A stretch of 10,180 bases of DNA from Candidatus Geothrix odensensis (GCA_016714685.1 JADKCH010000031.1:1-10180), one strand, 5' to 3'. Numbered from the stretch's first letter, positions 1 to 8,258 are shown. Notes: generated from the sequence alone by a model not told the origin. A program made the numbers and translations.

Positions 1-1430
1 GCTGGCGCTTCACAGGGACGGCCAGCATGCCCGGGTGCGGCCTGCGGCAGCGTCCATGGGAGGGGCAGCCCACGTAGGCCGACGCGCCCAGCTGCCGGAG
101 CAGAACCGAAGCCTGGGAATACCGCTGCTGGATCCCTTTGCGATACGTGCAGGGCTCGCCTTGTGGACCTTGGTGTAGGGGTCCCGGCCAGGGGCATTTG
201 AAGGGGATCGCCTGGCCGTCGAGGGACAGGGCCAGGGTGGTGACCCATTCCGCACTGTCCTTCAGGAAGCCCTCACCGATCAGCGCCGCGTCGGCGTGGG
301 CCGCCTGGGGGCCAGGTAGCGCGGAGTTCCTGGAAGAACAGTATCCTCTGTCACGGCGGAGACCCCGCTGGCTACGTTCAGGATCACGTCCCCTGCCGGC
401 GGCGCTCCACCAGTTCCTTCTCCAGCCCGCGTTCAGTTTGCGCATCTGCGCTGTGGCCTGGCGCACCCGGCAGCGGAACAGGAGCATGAGGCTGAAGGTG
501 AGGGTCAGCAGCAAGCACCAGGCCAGGGCGCGGCCCGCGGGAGCCAGAGGGGAGCCCCGCACCATGCCGCCGGACTGCATCCACCGGTCGATGGCTCAGT
601 ATTTCTGAGTCTGTCTTGCCCCGCCCTCGGCGAGGAAAGCCGAGGGCCCGAGCAGGTCGGCGTTGCGTCACCCGTGTAAGGAAATAGACGTGGGAAGGGA
701 TTGAAGACCACCGGCGTGCGTACCACCTGGAAATCACCTCGCGCGAGCACTGAAGATGCTGGTGGTCACGCTGGTGTCTGCTGCGCCTGCTGCCACCGGG
801 AGCATTACGTCTCGGCTAGGAGACCACCACGAAACGCACTGGATCCGGAATTTCCGGCAGAGAGGTCGACGAAGTGCTGGCCGTTCATCGCCGGATTGCG
901 ACCGCCACCTGGCGCCCGCGCACATCGAAGACGCTTTCCTGATCGGCACCTTGGGATTCGCGTAGAGGACGCCCGATTTGCAGAGGGTGACCCTCTCTTG
1001 GCTGCAGTCGAGGATTGGGTCTGTCTCCTCCGTGAAGGCCACGTCGTGGCTAGGTCCACCACGCGTGGCGAGTCTGCTTCGAGGCTTTCGGGAAGGAGCC
1101 GAGGACAGGTGGGATCTCTCAGCCCTGGGCCCGGCCCACCTCTTCGATCATGTCGATGTAGAAGCCCCGGACCTGGCCTCCGCCTCTGGAAGGTGGCCCG
1201 ACCAGGGGAAACACCGCCACCACCAGTCGCGGCCCGTGATCAGCCCGCAGGGAAGGCACCATCGGAGAAGGGCCAGAGGCGTCTGACCTGGCTGACCGGG
1301 TGCCGCTGCGCATGCGTGGATCCTTCCCCGAAAATCGTCGAACGCCTTCCAAGGTTCTTCTGCTGATAACCGCTGCAGCACCACCGCCGCAGATCACGAA
1401 TGTCCGAAGCGCCGCCCTGCCTCCTCCCAT
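1..1430 (-). pseudogene. Frameshifted membrane sensor: SBP_bac_3-like domain, TM helix, GAF domain (runs off left edge)
   Basis: Read from the right, the minus strand gives pieces of one protein in changing frames. Near 1330-1380 a segment containing EEPWKAFDDFRGRIH follows a hydrophobic stretch. Near 1140-1170 is RGFYIDMIEE. Near 960-1030 is DVAFTEE followed by GVLYANPKVPI, near 870 GQHFVDLSA, and near 690-730 VVRTPVVFNPFP. These are hallmarks of the extracytoplasmic solute-binding-protein-3 domains found in bacterial sensor kinases. Around 470-540 comes a membrane helix (LLLTLTFSLMLLF) and a charged linker with LEKELVERRR. From about 340 down to 1 is a GAF domain with ADAALIGEGFL, the PWPGTP/GEPCTYRKGI region, and LGASAYVGCP followed by GMLAVPVKR. 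The output domain (histidine kinase, GGDEF or other) lies beyond the window. At least six frame changes are needed. The start is uncertain; an ATG near 1430 follows a good promoter. The protein likely senses a small periplasmic ligand. The frame changes may be sequence errors rather than real mutations. Confidence 0.72.
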
Positions 1431-1440
1431 GCTCTTTTGT

Positions 1441-1469
1441 ATTTAAAACATTAATTATAGTTAAGACAA
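1441..1469 (-). promoter_or_regulatory. Candidate sigma70-type promoter for the sensor gene
   Basis: On the minus strand TTGTCT (1469-1464) is followed after 17 bases by TTAAAT (1446-1441). This lies inside a short AT-rich island (about 1438-1475) that contrasts sharply with the GC-rich surroundings, just upstream of the minus-strand sensor reading frame. Transcription would begin near 1434. The assignment rests on consensus match and position only. Confidence 0.45.
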
Positions 1470-1533
1470 TTTTTCCGCACCTTTCGCCACCCTTACCTCG
1501 GCCTGGACCGAACTGGAGCGACCAGAGAACCGG

Positions 1534-1562
1534 TTGTCAAAGCATAAAGCCCGGTTTTGAAA
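1534..1562 (+). promoter_or_regulatory. Weak candidate promoter for the HTH regulator
   Basis: TTGTCA (1534-1539), a 17-base spacer and TTGAAA (1557-1562) precede the helix-turn-helix gene. The -10 match is poor. The same place holds a near-palindrome, CCCGGTTTTGAAACGGG, which could be an operator for the regulator. Both readings are tentative. Confidence 0.25.
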
Positions 1563-1636
1563 CGGGACCTGCCTCGGCAACTCCCCTATTATCAAGAAAG
1601 GGCCGCCCGCTCCGGGGCCCTGACGCCAGGAGAACC

Positions 1637-2078
1637 ATGCCGAACACTCGCATCCGTGCTGAAGGACGAGATCCTGCGCCTGGCCCGCAAGGAAGTGCGC
1701 ACCGCCACCGAAGGCCTCCAAGAGGCTGGGCGGCCCACCGCTCCGACATCGCCGGCCTGAAGCGCCAGGTGGCGGCACCTGGAGTAGCAGCCTGGGCCCG
1801 TGGTGAGAAGAAGCGCGCCGCCGCCCCTGAGCAGGCAGATTCCGGAGCCGCGGCCCCGATCCGGTTCAGCGCGAAGCGCCTGGCCCGGCAGCGGGAAAGC
1901 TGGGGCTGTCCGCCGCGGACATGGAGCTGCTCTGGGCGTCTCGGCCCAGACGGTCTACAACTGGGAGGCCGAGAAGTCCGGCCTCGCGCCACGCAACTGG
2001 CCGCCATCGCCGCCCTGAGGGCATCGGCAAGCGGCAGGTCAAGGCCCGGCTCGAGGCCCAGCCACCCCAGCGGAATAG
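1637..2078 (+). pseudogene. Small XRE-type helix-turn-helix regulator, frameshifted
   Basis: An ATG at 1637 follows a Shine-Dalgarno AGGAGA at 1628-1633. Read across frame changes, the product begins MPNT, then LASVLKDEILRLARKEV, and continues with a charged, probably coiled-coil segment (AAHRSDIAGLKRQVAA). A lysine- and alanine-rich linker follows. The C-terminal domain contains KRLARQR, LGLSAADM and GVSAQTVYNWEAEK, then RATQLAAIAALRGIGKRQV. GVSAQTVYNWE is the recognition-helix region of a Cro/C1 (XRE)-like HTH. Total length would be about 145 residues, ending at a TAG near 2076. The N-terminal coiled coil plus C-terminal HTH suggests a dimeric DNA-binding regulator; its target is unknown. 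It lies between the divergent sensor and the blaI-like gene. At least four frame changes are needed, so either the sequence or the gene is damaged. Confidence 0.62.
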
Positions 2079-2160
2079 CCCAGGAAACCAGTCCCGGTCT
2101 GGAAACCGCCCCCCGGAAGGATTTCTTTCCCGGGGCCAAACCCCTACGAAGAATTTCATG

Positions 2161-2188
2161 TTGACGACTACGAAACTTGTCGTATCTT
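2161..2188 (+). promoter_or_regulatory. Promoter of the blaI-blaR1-like operon
   Basis: TTGACG (2161-2166) and TATCTT (2183-2188) are separated by 16 bases, a good sigma70-type match. The repressor ATG at 2219 follows with a GGAGA ribosome-binding site at 2205-2209. A repressor-type dyad lies between the two boxes and overlaps the -10 edge. Confidence 0.62.
2169..2184 (+). promoter_or_regulatory. MecI/BlaI-type operator dyad
   Basis: TACGAAACTTGTCGTA is a 16-bp interrupted dyad (TACGA, six bases, TCGTA). It has the same length and the same outer TAC/GTA ends as the known MecI/BlaI operator TACTACATATGTAGTA. It lies in the promoter spacer directly ahead of a BlaI-family gene, as expected for autorepression. 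Binding itself is inferred. Confidence 0.6.
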
Positions 2189-2218
2189 TTCGGCATCCCC
2201 TGTTGGAGACCGGACCCC

Positions 2219-2596
2219 ATGCAGCCGCCACCCGTCCCACCGACGCCGAGCTCGCCATCCTGCGAGTGCTCTGGGAGCGCGGCCCCAGCACGGTGGGCAG
2301 GTCTTCGAGGTGCTCGGCGGAGAAGGACCTGGGCTACACCACGGTCCTGGAAGATGCTCCAGATCACGAACGAGAAGGGCCTGGTGCAGCGGGGACATCA
2401 CGGACCGGGTTTACACCTTCTCGACCACCGAGAGCCAAACGTTAACCCAGGTTTCCCTGCTGGACGACCTGCTGGCAGGCCCGGCGGCCTCTCACCAGCC
2501 TGGTCAGGCAGGCCCTGGCCACGCGGAAGGCCAGCCACGAGGAGCTCAGCCGAGATCCGCAGCTGCTCGACCTGGCGGAAGGAGGGGAAGCGATGA
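2219..2596 (+). pseudogene. BlaI/MecI/CopY-family transcriptional repressor, frameshifted
   Basis: The ATG at 2219 has GGAGA nine bases upstream. The protein reads MQPPP, then RPTDAELAILRVLWERGPST (wing-helix start typical of PF03965), EKDLGYTTVL (DNA-contacting helix), KMLQITNEKGLVQR, DITDRVYTFSTTESQ and a C-terminal dimerisation part with VSLLDDLLA and LVRQALATRKASHEEL. Length is about 125 residues, usual for BlaI. Family members are dimeric repressors cleaved or inactivated after a signal from a partner M56 metallopeptidase, which is encoded immediately downstream with an ATGA overlap at 2593-2596. Autoregulation is supported by the operator in its promoter. At least three frame changes occur (after MQPPP, after the TTVL helix, and in the LVQR/DITD region), with more likely in the C-terminal half. 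No beta-lactamase gene lies in this window. Confidence 0.78.
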
Positions 2597-4856
2597 CCAC
2601 GCTTCTGTCGTTCGTGGACCAGCCCTGGTCCCAGAGCCTGGGCTGACCCTGATCCACTTCCTGTGGCAGGGCGGCCCTGGCCTGGCGACCTGGCTGGGCC
2701 TCGTGCCGCTGCGCGGCGCCAGCGCCAGGCCCGCTACGGCCTGGCTTGCGCCTGCCTGTTGCCTCATGGTAGGCCGCCCCGCGACCACGGCCCTCCCGGT
2801 GCTCCAGCACCAGACCACGGCCCAGGCGTCGCCCCTTGAGCGTGGTGGTGGAAACCGCCGCGCCCACCGCCCGCGGCCGCCCCCCGCCCAGCGGGTGAAG
2901 GCCGCGTGGATCCGGTCTTGCCCTGGCGCTGGCCGGCTGGGCCGCGGGCGTGCTGCCGTTTCTCCACGCGCTTCCTCGGCAGCTGGGTCCGCGTCCAGCG
3001 CCTGCGCCGCCGCAGCGCCAGCCCGGTGCCTCGGAGTGGCACCTGGTGCTCTCCAGGCTCTGCCGGGAGCTGAAGCCTCCCGCACCGTGCGCCTGCTGCA
3101 GTCGGCGGCGGTGGAGGTGCCCACGGCCCTGGGCTGGCTGCGCCTGGTGATCCTGCTGCCCGCCTGCGCCCTGGCCGGCCTGTCGCCCATTCAGCTGAGG
3201 CCATCCTCGCCCATGAGCTGGCCCACATCCGCCGGGCGACTTCCTGGTGAACCTGCTCCAGTCCCTGGGGGAAGTGCTGTCTTTCTACCACCCTGCCGTC
3301 TGGTGGCTGTCCGCCCGCATCCGCGCCGAGCGCGAGTTCTGCTGCGACGACGTGGCCGCCGAGCCTGCGGCGATCCCCCTGCTCCTGGCCTGCGCCCCTC
3401 ACCGATCTGAGGCTCCGCGCGTGCCCCGGCCCCATCCCCACCCACCAGCCTCGGCGGCCAACGGAGGCTCCCTCATGCACCGCGTCCGCCACCTGCTCCA
3501 CCCCGCCCTGCCCATCACCACCGGCGCCCGGGCCACAGCCCTGGCTCCTGCTGGCCGCCTCCCGCGGGCGCCGGGGCGTCAGCCCCTCCGGGACGACAAG
3601 GTTCCACCGCCGCCGCTTCCGCCCGCCACCCCCAAGCCTGAAGGGAAGACCCTGCGGTTCAGGACGGTGGAGAACGACCGCACGACCGCCATTACATTGA
3701 AGGGCGAGGTCAAGGCCACCCCCGGCGCCAGGGACCCCTTCCTGCTGGGCGCGGACGGCAGCCCCAGGTGGAGGGAGACCAGGGCCGAAAGACCCGGCCT
3801 ACCGCCAGGATGCGAAGGCCGCGCCTACACCGTGGATGGCCAGGGAGAAGCCGCTGGATGCCGAGGGCGAGAGCTGGCTCCGGGAGGTGGCGAAGTCCGT
3901 GGAGAAGGGCCGCAAGCACGAGAAGGTTCGCATCGTGGAGGTCCGTCACCGGGGGCGAGAAGGGATGCGGAGGCCACCCGAAGCGCATCCAGGTGGAAGT
4001 CCACGGGGACCCGGCCTCCACGGTCACGGTGGACGAGGCCGAGATCGAACGGCACGTCGGCGACCTGGCCCGGCACCAGAAGGAGATCGAGGTCCACGTC
4101 AAGGACCTGGACCTGAACCTGAAGAACCTCGACGCACACCTCAAGGACCTGCCCCCCGAAGAGCGCGCCCGCGTGAAGGCCGAGCTGGAGCGGGCCAGGG
4201 CGGACATGAAACGGGCCTCCAAGGACATGGACGAGGCCCGGACCAAGATGGTGATCGTCAAGAAGGAGGGCGCCGCGCGCCAGCACGAAGGGCACAGCCG
4301 CAAGATCCTCCTGGAGGAGGTCCATGGCGCCCAGGCCGGCGGGAAGGATGTGAAGGTCGAAGTCACCACCGAGGAGGTGGAACCGGGCGTCCTCATCATC
4401 CGCAAGAAGATCGATGGCAAGGAAGTCACCGAGGAGCGCATCGGCATTCCCAAGGTCGAGCAGGACGGTGACCACCTCATCATCCGCAGGCCGGGCGCCG
4501 GAGGCGACTGGGTCGAGAAGCGGGTGAAGGTGCTCCGGAAGGGCGGGGATCCGGCCACGGGCGCCACCTGGACCTTCGCGAGCCCGGAAGGCGCACCGGC
4601 CCAGAGCCGCGAGGCCGAGATCAAGGCCCTGCAGCAGGCCCTGAAGTCCCTGCAGAAGCGGCTGGATGCCCTGCAGCAGGACACCGGCCGGACCCCGAAG
4701 GCCGCCCCCTCCCCCAGGGGTTCCAAACCAGGCACGGCGGCTCCGTCCCACGGCCATGCCGCTCCGCCACCACCCCCACCGCCACCGGCCCCTGACGCAC
4801 CGCCTGCGCCCCCCGCGCCACCTGCACCGCCCGCACCTCCTGCACCGCCAGAATGA
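2593..4856 (+). pseudogene. BlaR1-like M56 membrane metallopeptidase with coiled-coil and proline-rich C-terminus, frameshifted in its first 1.4 kb
   Basis: The gene begins MTTLLSFVDQPWSQSLG and needs frame changes until about 3960, after which one clean frame runs to the TGA at 4854. N-terminal hydrophobic segments lie near 2644-2715, 2735-2800 and 2920-2990. The zinc motif HELAH is encoded at 3212-3226, followed by FYHPAVWWLSARIRAEREFCCDD, the usual M56 signature region. A last hydrophobic segment lies near 3515-3575. The remainder would be extracytoplasmic: a region with KTLRFRTVEND and YTVDGQ, a highly charged helical/coiled-coil stretch (about 4040-4260), a VEVTTEEVEPGVLIIRKK strand-rich part, a second coiled coil near 4613-4680, and a tail of APP repeats. 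Total is about 750 residues, longer than classical BlaR1 (about 600), and no penicillin-binding SxxK domain is seen. It should activate by cleaving or inactivating the upstream repressor; the inducing signal is unknown. Confidence 0.75.
4764..4853 (+). repeat. Proline-rich tail with six APP repeats
   Basis: Within the M56 gene, codons from 4764 encode a run of eight prolines, then APD, then six consecutive Ala-Pro-Pro units (4797-4850) ending in Glu and the stop. Codons vary between units, so the repeat is kept at protein level rather than being a fresh DNA duplication. Such tails commonly form extended polyproline helices that span the periplasm or bind partners. Confidence 0.85.
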
Positions 4857-4859
4857 TCC

Positions 4860-4897
4860 ACGCCGCTGAGGGCCCCCCGCCGAGGCCCTCGTGGCGT
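4860..4897. terminator. Hairpin between convergent genes
   Basis: ACGCC (4860-4864) pairs with GGCGT (4893-4897), and GAGGGCC (4868-4874) pairs with GGCCCTC (4884-4890) around a nine-base loop. The structure fills the 40-bp gap between the M56 stop and the dinG stop. There is no U-tract on either strand, so it may serve as a bidirectional barrier or a Rho-independent terminator of the GC-rich kind. Confidence 0.5.
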
Positions 4898-6949
4898 CAG
4901 AGGCTCTCGAGGAAGGTGGTCACGCGCTCCCAGTCCCGCGTCAGGGGAAAGGGCGGGAGCGCGGCGCGCACTTGGGCGGCATAGCGCTTTCCCAGGCGGT
5001 CCTCGCTGGGCAACATCAAGCGCGGATCCAGCACCGCCACCACGCCGCGATCCGAGCGGGTGCGGATGAGGCGGCCGATGCCCTGCTTGAGTTTCAGCGT
5101 CATCTGCGGCACCTGGATGCCGATGAAGCCCAGGCCCTCGCGCTGCGCATCCGCCTCGCGGATGCGGGCCTGCAGCACGGGATCATCGGGCGGTGCGAAG
5201 GGCAGGGCCGACACGATGACCAGGCTGAGCGCATCGCCTGGCAGATCCACGCCTTGCCAGAAGCTGGCGAGGCCCAGCAGCGCGGCTGACGGCGTGGCGC
5301 GGAAGCGGTCCAGCAGCTGCGTGCGCGAGAGACCGTCCCCCTGCACGAAGAAGGTGAGCTCCGGCAGGGCGGCTTCCAGGCGGGGGCGGAAGGCCGCCAG
5401 CATCTTGCGGCTGGTGAAGAGCAGCAGGGCCCGGCCCCGGCTGGCCCGCAGCATGCGCTCCATGGCCTCGAGGGAGGCTTCCACCCATGCCGGATCGCCC
5501 ACGCCCCCACCGGCGCCGGGGCGGCGCTCCGGCAGGTCCGGCGGCACGAAGAGCAGGCCCTGGGCTTCGAAGTCGAAGGGGCTCTCCACGTTCTCGGCCA
5601 CTTCCACCTCGGGCTTCGTGAGCCCCAGGCGCAGGCCCAGGCCATTGAAGCCGCGGCCATCGCGCAGGGTGGCGCTGGTGAGGAGGACGCTCTCGAAGCC
5701 GCGTCGCACGTGCTGGTGGAAGAAGGGCCGCACATCCACCGGGTTCGACTTGAAGTGGACGAGGTTGGCGCCTTCGCGGCTCAGCGTGGACACCCAGCCC
5801 TCGGGCTGCGCGAAGATCTGCTCCATGCGCGAAAACGCCGTGCCCACCCGCTCGGCGAGCCGCATCCACAGGGGGTTCTCGGGATCGGCGGCGGCGAGGC
5901 GGCGGGCTTCCTGCCACAGCGGATGGCCCGCCTCCACCCAGACGCCCACGGCGTCGGCCAGGGCCCGCATCTCGGGGCCCGGCGCCAGCAGGGGCAGCAC
6001 ACCGCCCTCCAGGGGCACCCAGGACAGGAGGTCGGTCCAGGCGCGCTCCCAGGCCTCCAGCAGCCCTGCCACGGCCGCGCCCTGGCCCCGGGCCCCGTCC
6101 CGCAGATCCGTGAACAGCAGGTTCATGGCGCGGCTGGACCAGGCCTCGGCGCAGCTTTTCCGTGAGCTGCTCTTCCAGGTCGTGGGCCTCGTCGAGAATC
6201 AGCACCGGCGCGTCCGGCAGCACCTGGCCGAAGGCGGATTCGCGCAGCACGCGGTCGGCCAGCAGGAGAGCATGGTTCACGATGATGAGGTCGGCCTCGG
6301 CCACTTCCGCCCGCAGCCGGGTGAGGTAGCAGTCCTCGTAGCGCGGGCACTGGCGGCCCGTGCAGCGCTCGGCCCGGGCGTTGACCTTGTCCCACAGGGG
6401 TGACTCGCCCTCGCCGAAGCGGCCCAGGCCTTCGCGATCCCCATCCTGCGTCTCCAGGGTCCAGCGCTGCAGGGCCAGCCAGAGCTGCTGATCGGCCCGG
6501 GTGAACTCCAGGTGCGGGTCCTGGGACACGGCCTCCCAGGCCGTGCGGCAGAGGTAGTTGGCGCGGCCCTTGGCGAGCACAGCCTTGATCGGTCGACCCA
6601 GGATGCCCGCGGCCCGGGGCACGTCCTCCTCCAGCAGCTGCCGCTGGAGCTGCTTGGTGCGCGTGGCCACCAGGACGGGGTGCCGCCCCGCCGCCAGCGC
6701 CGGCACCAGGTAGCCCAGGCTCTTGCCCGTGCCCGTGCCGGCCTCCACGGCCTGGATCACGGCCTCGGGCCTGGAGTCGGGTTCGCCGCCGCGCTGACGC
6801 CACTGATCGAAGCGGGCCCCGCCTTCCACCACGGTGTTGTGCACCAGCTCCGCCATGCGCCGCTGGCCGGGCCGGTCCTCCGCCCCCGGAAAGCAGGCGA
6901 AGATCCGACCCTCCGGCGGGGCGAAATAGCGGTCCATGGGGTGCGCCAT
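4897..6949 (-). CDS. dinG: DinG-family ATP-dependent DNA helicase (XPD-like, Fe-S), with one frameshift
   Basis: This encodes a superfamily-2 helicase of about 683 residues, usual for DinG. In order: Walker A EAGTGTGKS near residue 70, then the four Fe-S cluster cysteines (NYLC near 134; CTGRQCPRYEDC near 196-207), the DEAH box (DEAHDLEEQ near 253), the TSATLRDG motif, ASFWQGVDLPGD, and motif VI QGIGRLIRTR. Family members unwind DNA 5'-3' and resolve R-loops and replication blocks. The frame breaks once between about 6140 and 6160. The upstream part reads LEEQLTEKLR, and the downstream part continues as AEAWSSRAMNLLFTDL in another frame, so a single-base error or mutation would restore a continuous protein. 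MAHPMDRYF at 6949 is the chosen start; TTG at 6967 and ATG at 6937 are alternatives. It follows rlmH on the same strand after about 140 bases. Confidence 0.88.
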
Positions 6950-6967
6950 TTCCCCAGTGTGGAGCAA

Positions 6968-7090
6968 AGGCGGAAAAAGGGCGAATCCCGGTAACAGGAT
7001 CCGCGACAGATGCGAAAGGGTGAGAAACAGGAGCGGCAGCCCTTTCTTTCGAGCGTCCGCAGGACGTTTTCGCGCCTTTCGCGGTTGGAT
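6968..7090. other. Intergenic spacer between rlmH and dinG
   Basis: About 120 bases without a gene. It contains a small hairpin, CGTCC (7054-7058) with GGACG (7062-7066), followed by TTTT on the plus strand. It would only act as a terminator for plus-strand transcription, where no gene precedes it. No convincing promoter for dinG was seen. Confidence 0.4.
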
Positions 7091-7549
7091 TTATTTGTGA
7101 TACTCCTTGCCGCGCAGAATGGTGAAGGCCCGGTACAGCTGCTCCAGGAACATCACCCGGCTGAGCTCGTGGGGAAAGGTCATGGGCGACAGGCTCATCT
7201 GCTCCGGGATCTCCTTTTTCAGGGCGGGATCGAAACCATGGCTGCTGCCCAGGGCGAAGGCCAGGCTCTCGCCGCGGTTCATGCGCTCCACCAGCCACCG
7301 GGCCAGGCCCTCGCTGTCGCGCGAGGCCCCCTCCGGCGTCAGCAGGACCGGGCACCTCGCGGCCGCCAGTCTCGGCCGCAGGCGCTCCGCCTCCTCCCGC
7401 AGCTGCCGGGCGGGATCCCCCTTGCCCTCGGGCAGCTCCACCACCTCCATGCGGGCATAGGTCCTGAGCATGCCGAGGTAATGCTCCTGCAGCTTCTGGC
7501 AGGGTTCGAGGCGGAGGCGGCCGAAGGCGAGGACGGAGATCGGATACAT
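7091..7549 (-). CDS. rlmH: 23S rRNA (pseudouridine-1915 N3)-methyltransferase RlmH
   Basis: The protein has 152 residues, the normal size of this SPOUT-fold enzyme (about 155). It starts MYPISVLAFGRL and ends with the diagnostic EQLYRAFTILRGKEYHK, where the final Tyr-His is the conserved C-terminal signature. The SAM-binding knot region reads LAFALGSSHGFDP, in place of the frequent IGGxxG loop. RlmH methylates pseudouridine 1915 in helix 69 of 23S rRNA on assembled 70S ribosomes, acting as a cytosolic dimer. The ATG at 7549 is preceded by AGGAT four bases upstream. The gene is divergent from the lipoprotein gene and upstream of dinG on the same strand. In-frame coding seems to continue upstream, but without a start as well placed. 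Confidence 0.95.
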   Translation of the reverse strand: MYPISVLAFGRLRLEPCQKLQEHYLGMLRTYARMEVVELPEGKGDPARQLREEAERLRPRLAAARCPVLLTPEGASRDSEGLARWLVERMNRGESLAFALGSSHGFDPALKKEIPEQMSLSPMTFPHELSRVMFLEQLYRAFTILRGKEYHK

Positions 7550-7633
7550 GATCCTATTGTGATGAATTTCCCTTGGCAGCGCAGCGGGATGGCTCCAACA
7601 TCCATACATCCAGCCCCTTCCGGAGGTTTCCCC

Positions 7634-8245
7634 ATGCGCAGATCCCTGATGTTCTCCCTGGCCAGCCTGCTTCTCGTGCCGGCCTTCATCAGCTGTGGCG
7701 GCGACGCGATCCCGACCACGGCACCCGAGGCCGCCAAGGAGCCCGCGGACATCCTCTACCACCTGCAGTACCTGGCTGTGCGCAAGGACTACAAGCACGT
7801 GGCGCTCATCGCCCCCATCACCCCGGACGTGGTGTACCCCTCGGCCCGCCAGCTCCACCTGGATGCCAAGGCCCTGGGCCTCACCCTGACTCCCGAAGAG
7901 CTCAAGGGCCTGGGCATCGAGCACCTGGCCAGCAAGCTCGACGTGCTCACCGGCGGCCCCACCGATGACTATCCGGTGAAGGATGCGCGCCTGGCCTTCA
8001 ACTCCGGCATCTACCGCATGACCAAGGCCCTCACGGCCAAGACCTGGGGCAAGATGCGCCACATGGGCATCTCCGACAACTCCGCCGGCCGGCAGTATGG
8101 CTCCCAGGCGGTCATCAAGGACATGGCCCTGGGCTTCGACGGCAAGAAGGTCATGACCGTGAGCTGCCTCAAGAAGCCAGACGGAACCTTCGGGGTGACC
8201 CTGATCCGCTGGGAGATCAACCCCAAGAGCCTGAACCAGGAATAG
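7634..8245 (+). CDS. Putative lipoprotein of unknown function
   Basis: A 203-residue protein beginning MRRSLMFSLASLLLVPAFIS followed by Cys. Two arginines, a hydrophobic core and a Cys at residue 21 make a signal peptide with a lipobox (FISC; Phe at -3 is less usual than Leu), so membrane anchoring of the mature protein is likely. After a short flexible Pro/Thr/Ala stretch, the mature domain contains LYHLQYLAVRKDYKHVALIAP, then LTPEELKGLGIEHLASKLDVL, a TAKTWGKMRHMGIS segment, and a strand-rich end (KKVMTVSCLKKPDGTFGVTLIRWEI). The domain is not recognised. A strong ribosome site GGAGGT lies at 7622-7627, seven bases before the ATG. The gene stands alone and is followed by a double hairpin. It could be a small ligand-binding or scaffold lipoprotein, but no function is claimed. 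Confidence 0.85.
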   Translation: MRRSLMFSLASLLLVPAFISCGGDAIPTTAPEAAKEPADILYHLQYLAVRKDYKHVALIAPITPDVVYPSARQLHLDAKALGLTLTPEELKGLGIEHLASKLDVLTGGPTDDYPVKDARLAFNSGIYRMTKALTAKTWGKMRHMGISDNSAGRQYGSQAVIKDMALGFDGKKVMTVSCLKKPDGTFGVTLIRWEINPKSLNQE

Positions 8246-8258
8246 TCCGCTGACGGCT

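Noticed and set aside
4797..4850. APP codon repeats as a CRISPR or tandem DNA repeat array
   Set aside because: Units are only nine bases, in frame, and use varied codons, so they are a protein-level low-complexity tail.
3710..4861. Long minus-strand open frame opposite the M56 gene, with a Gly-Ala-Gly repeat start
   Set aside because: It is the mirror of the proline-repeat and charged coding region, with no ribosome site; the plus-strand frame carries the family motifs.
5060..6403. Long plus-strand open frame opposite dinG
   Set aside because: Its Arg/Pro/Ser-rich composition is that of an antisense shadow in GC-rich DNA, and the minus strand has all helicase motifs.
7054..7070. Hairpin followed by TTTT as terminator
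   Set aside because: It is oriented for plus-strand transcription, but both flanking genes are on the minus strand.
7010..7633. In-frame extension of the lipoprotein gene far upstream over rlmH
   Set aside because: The extension is antisense to rlmH; the ATG at 7634 with GGAGGT and a signal peptide is clearly the start.
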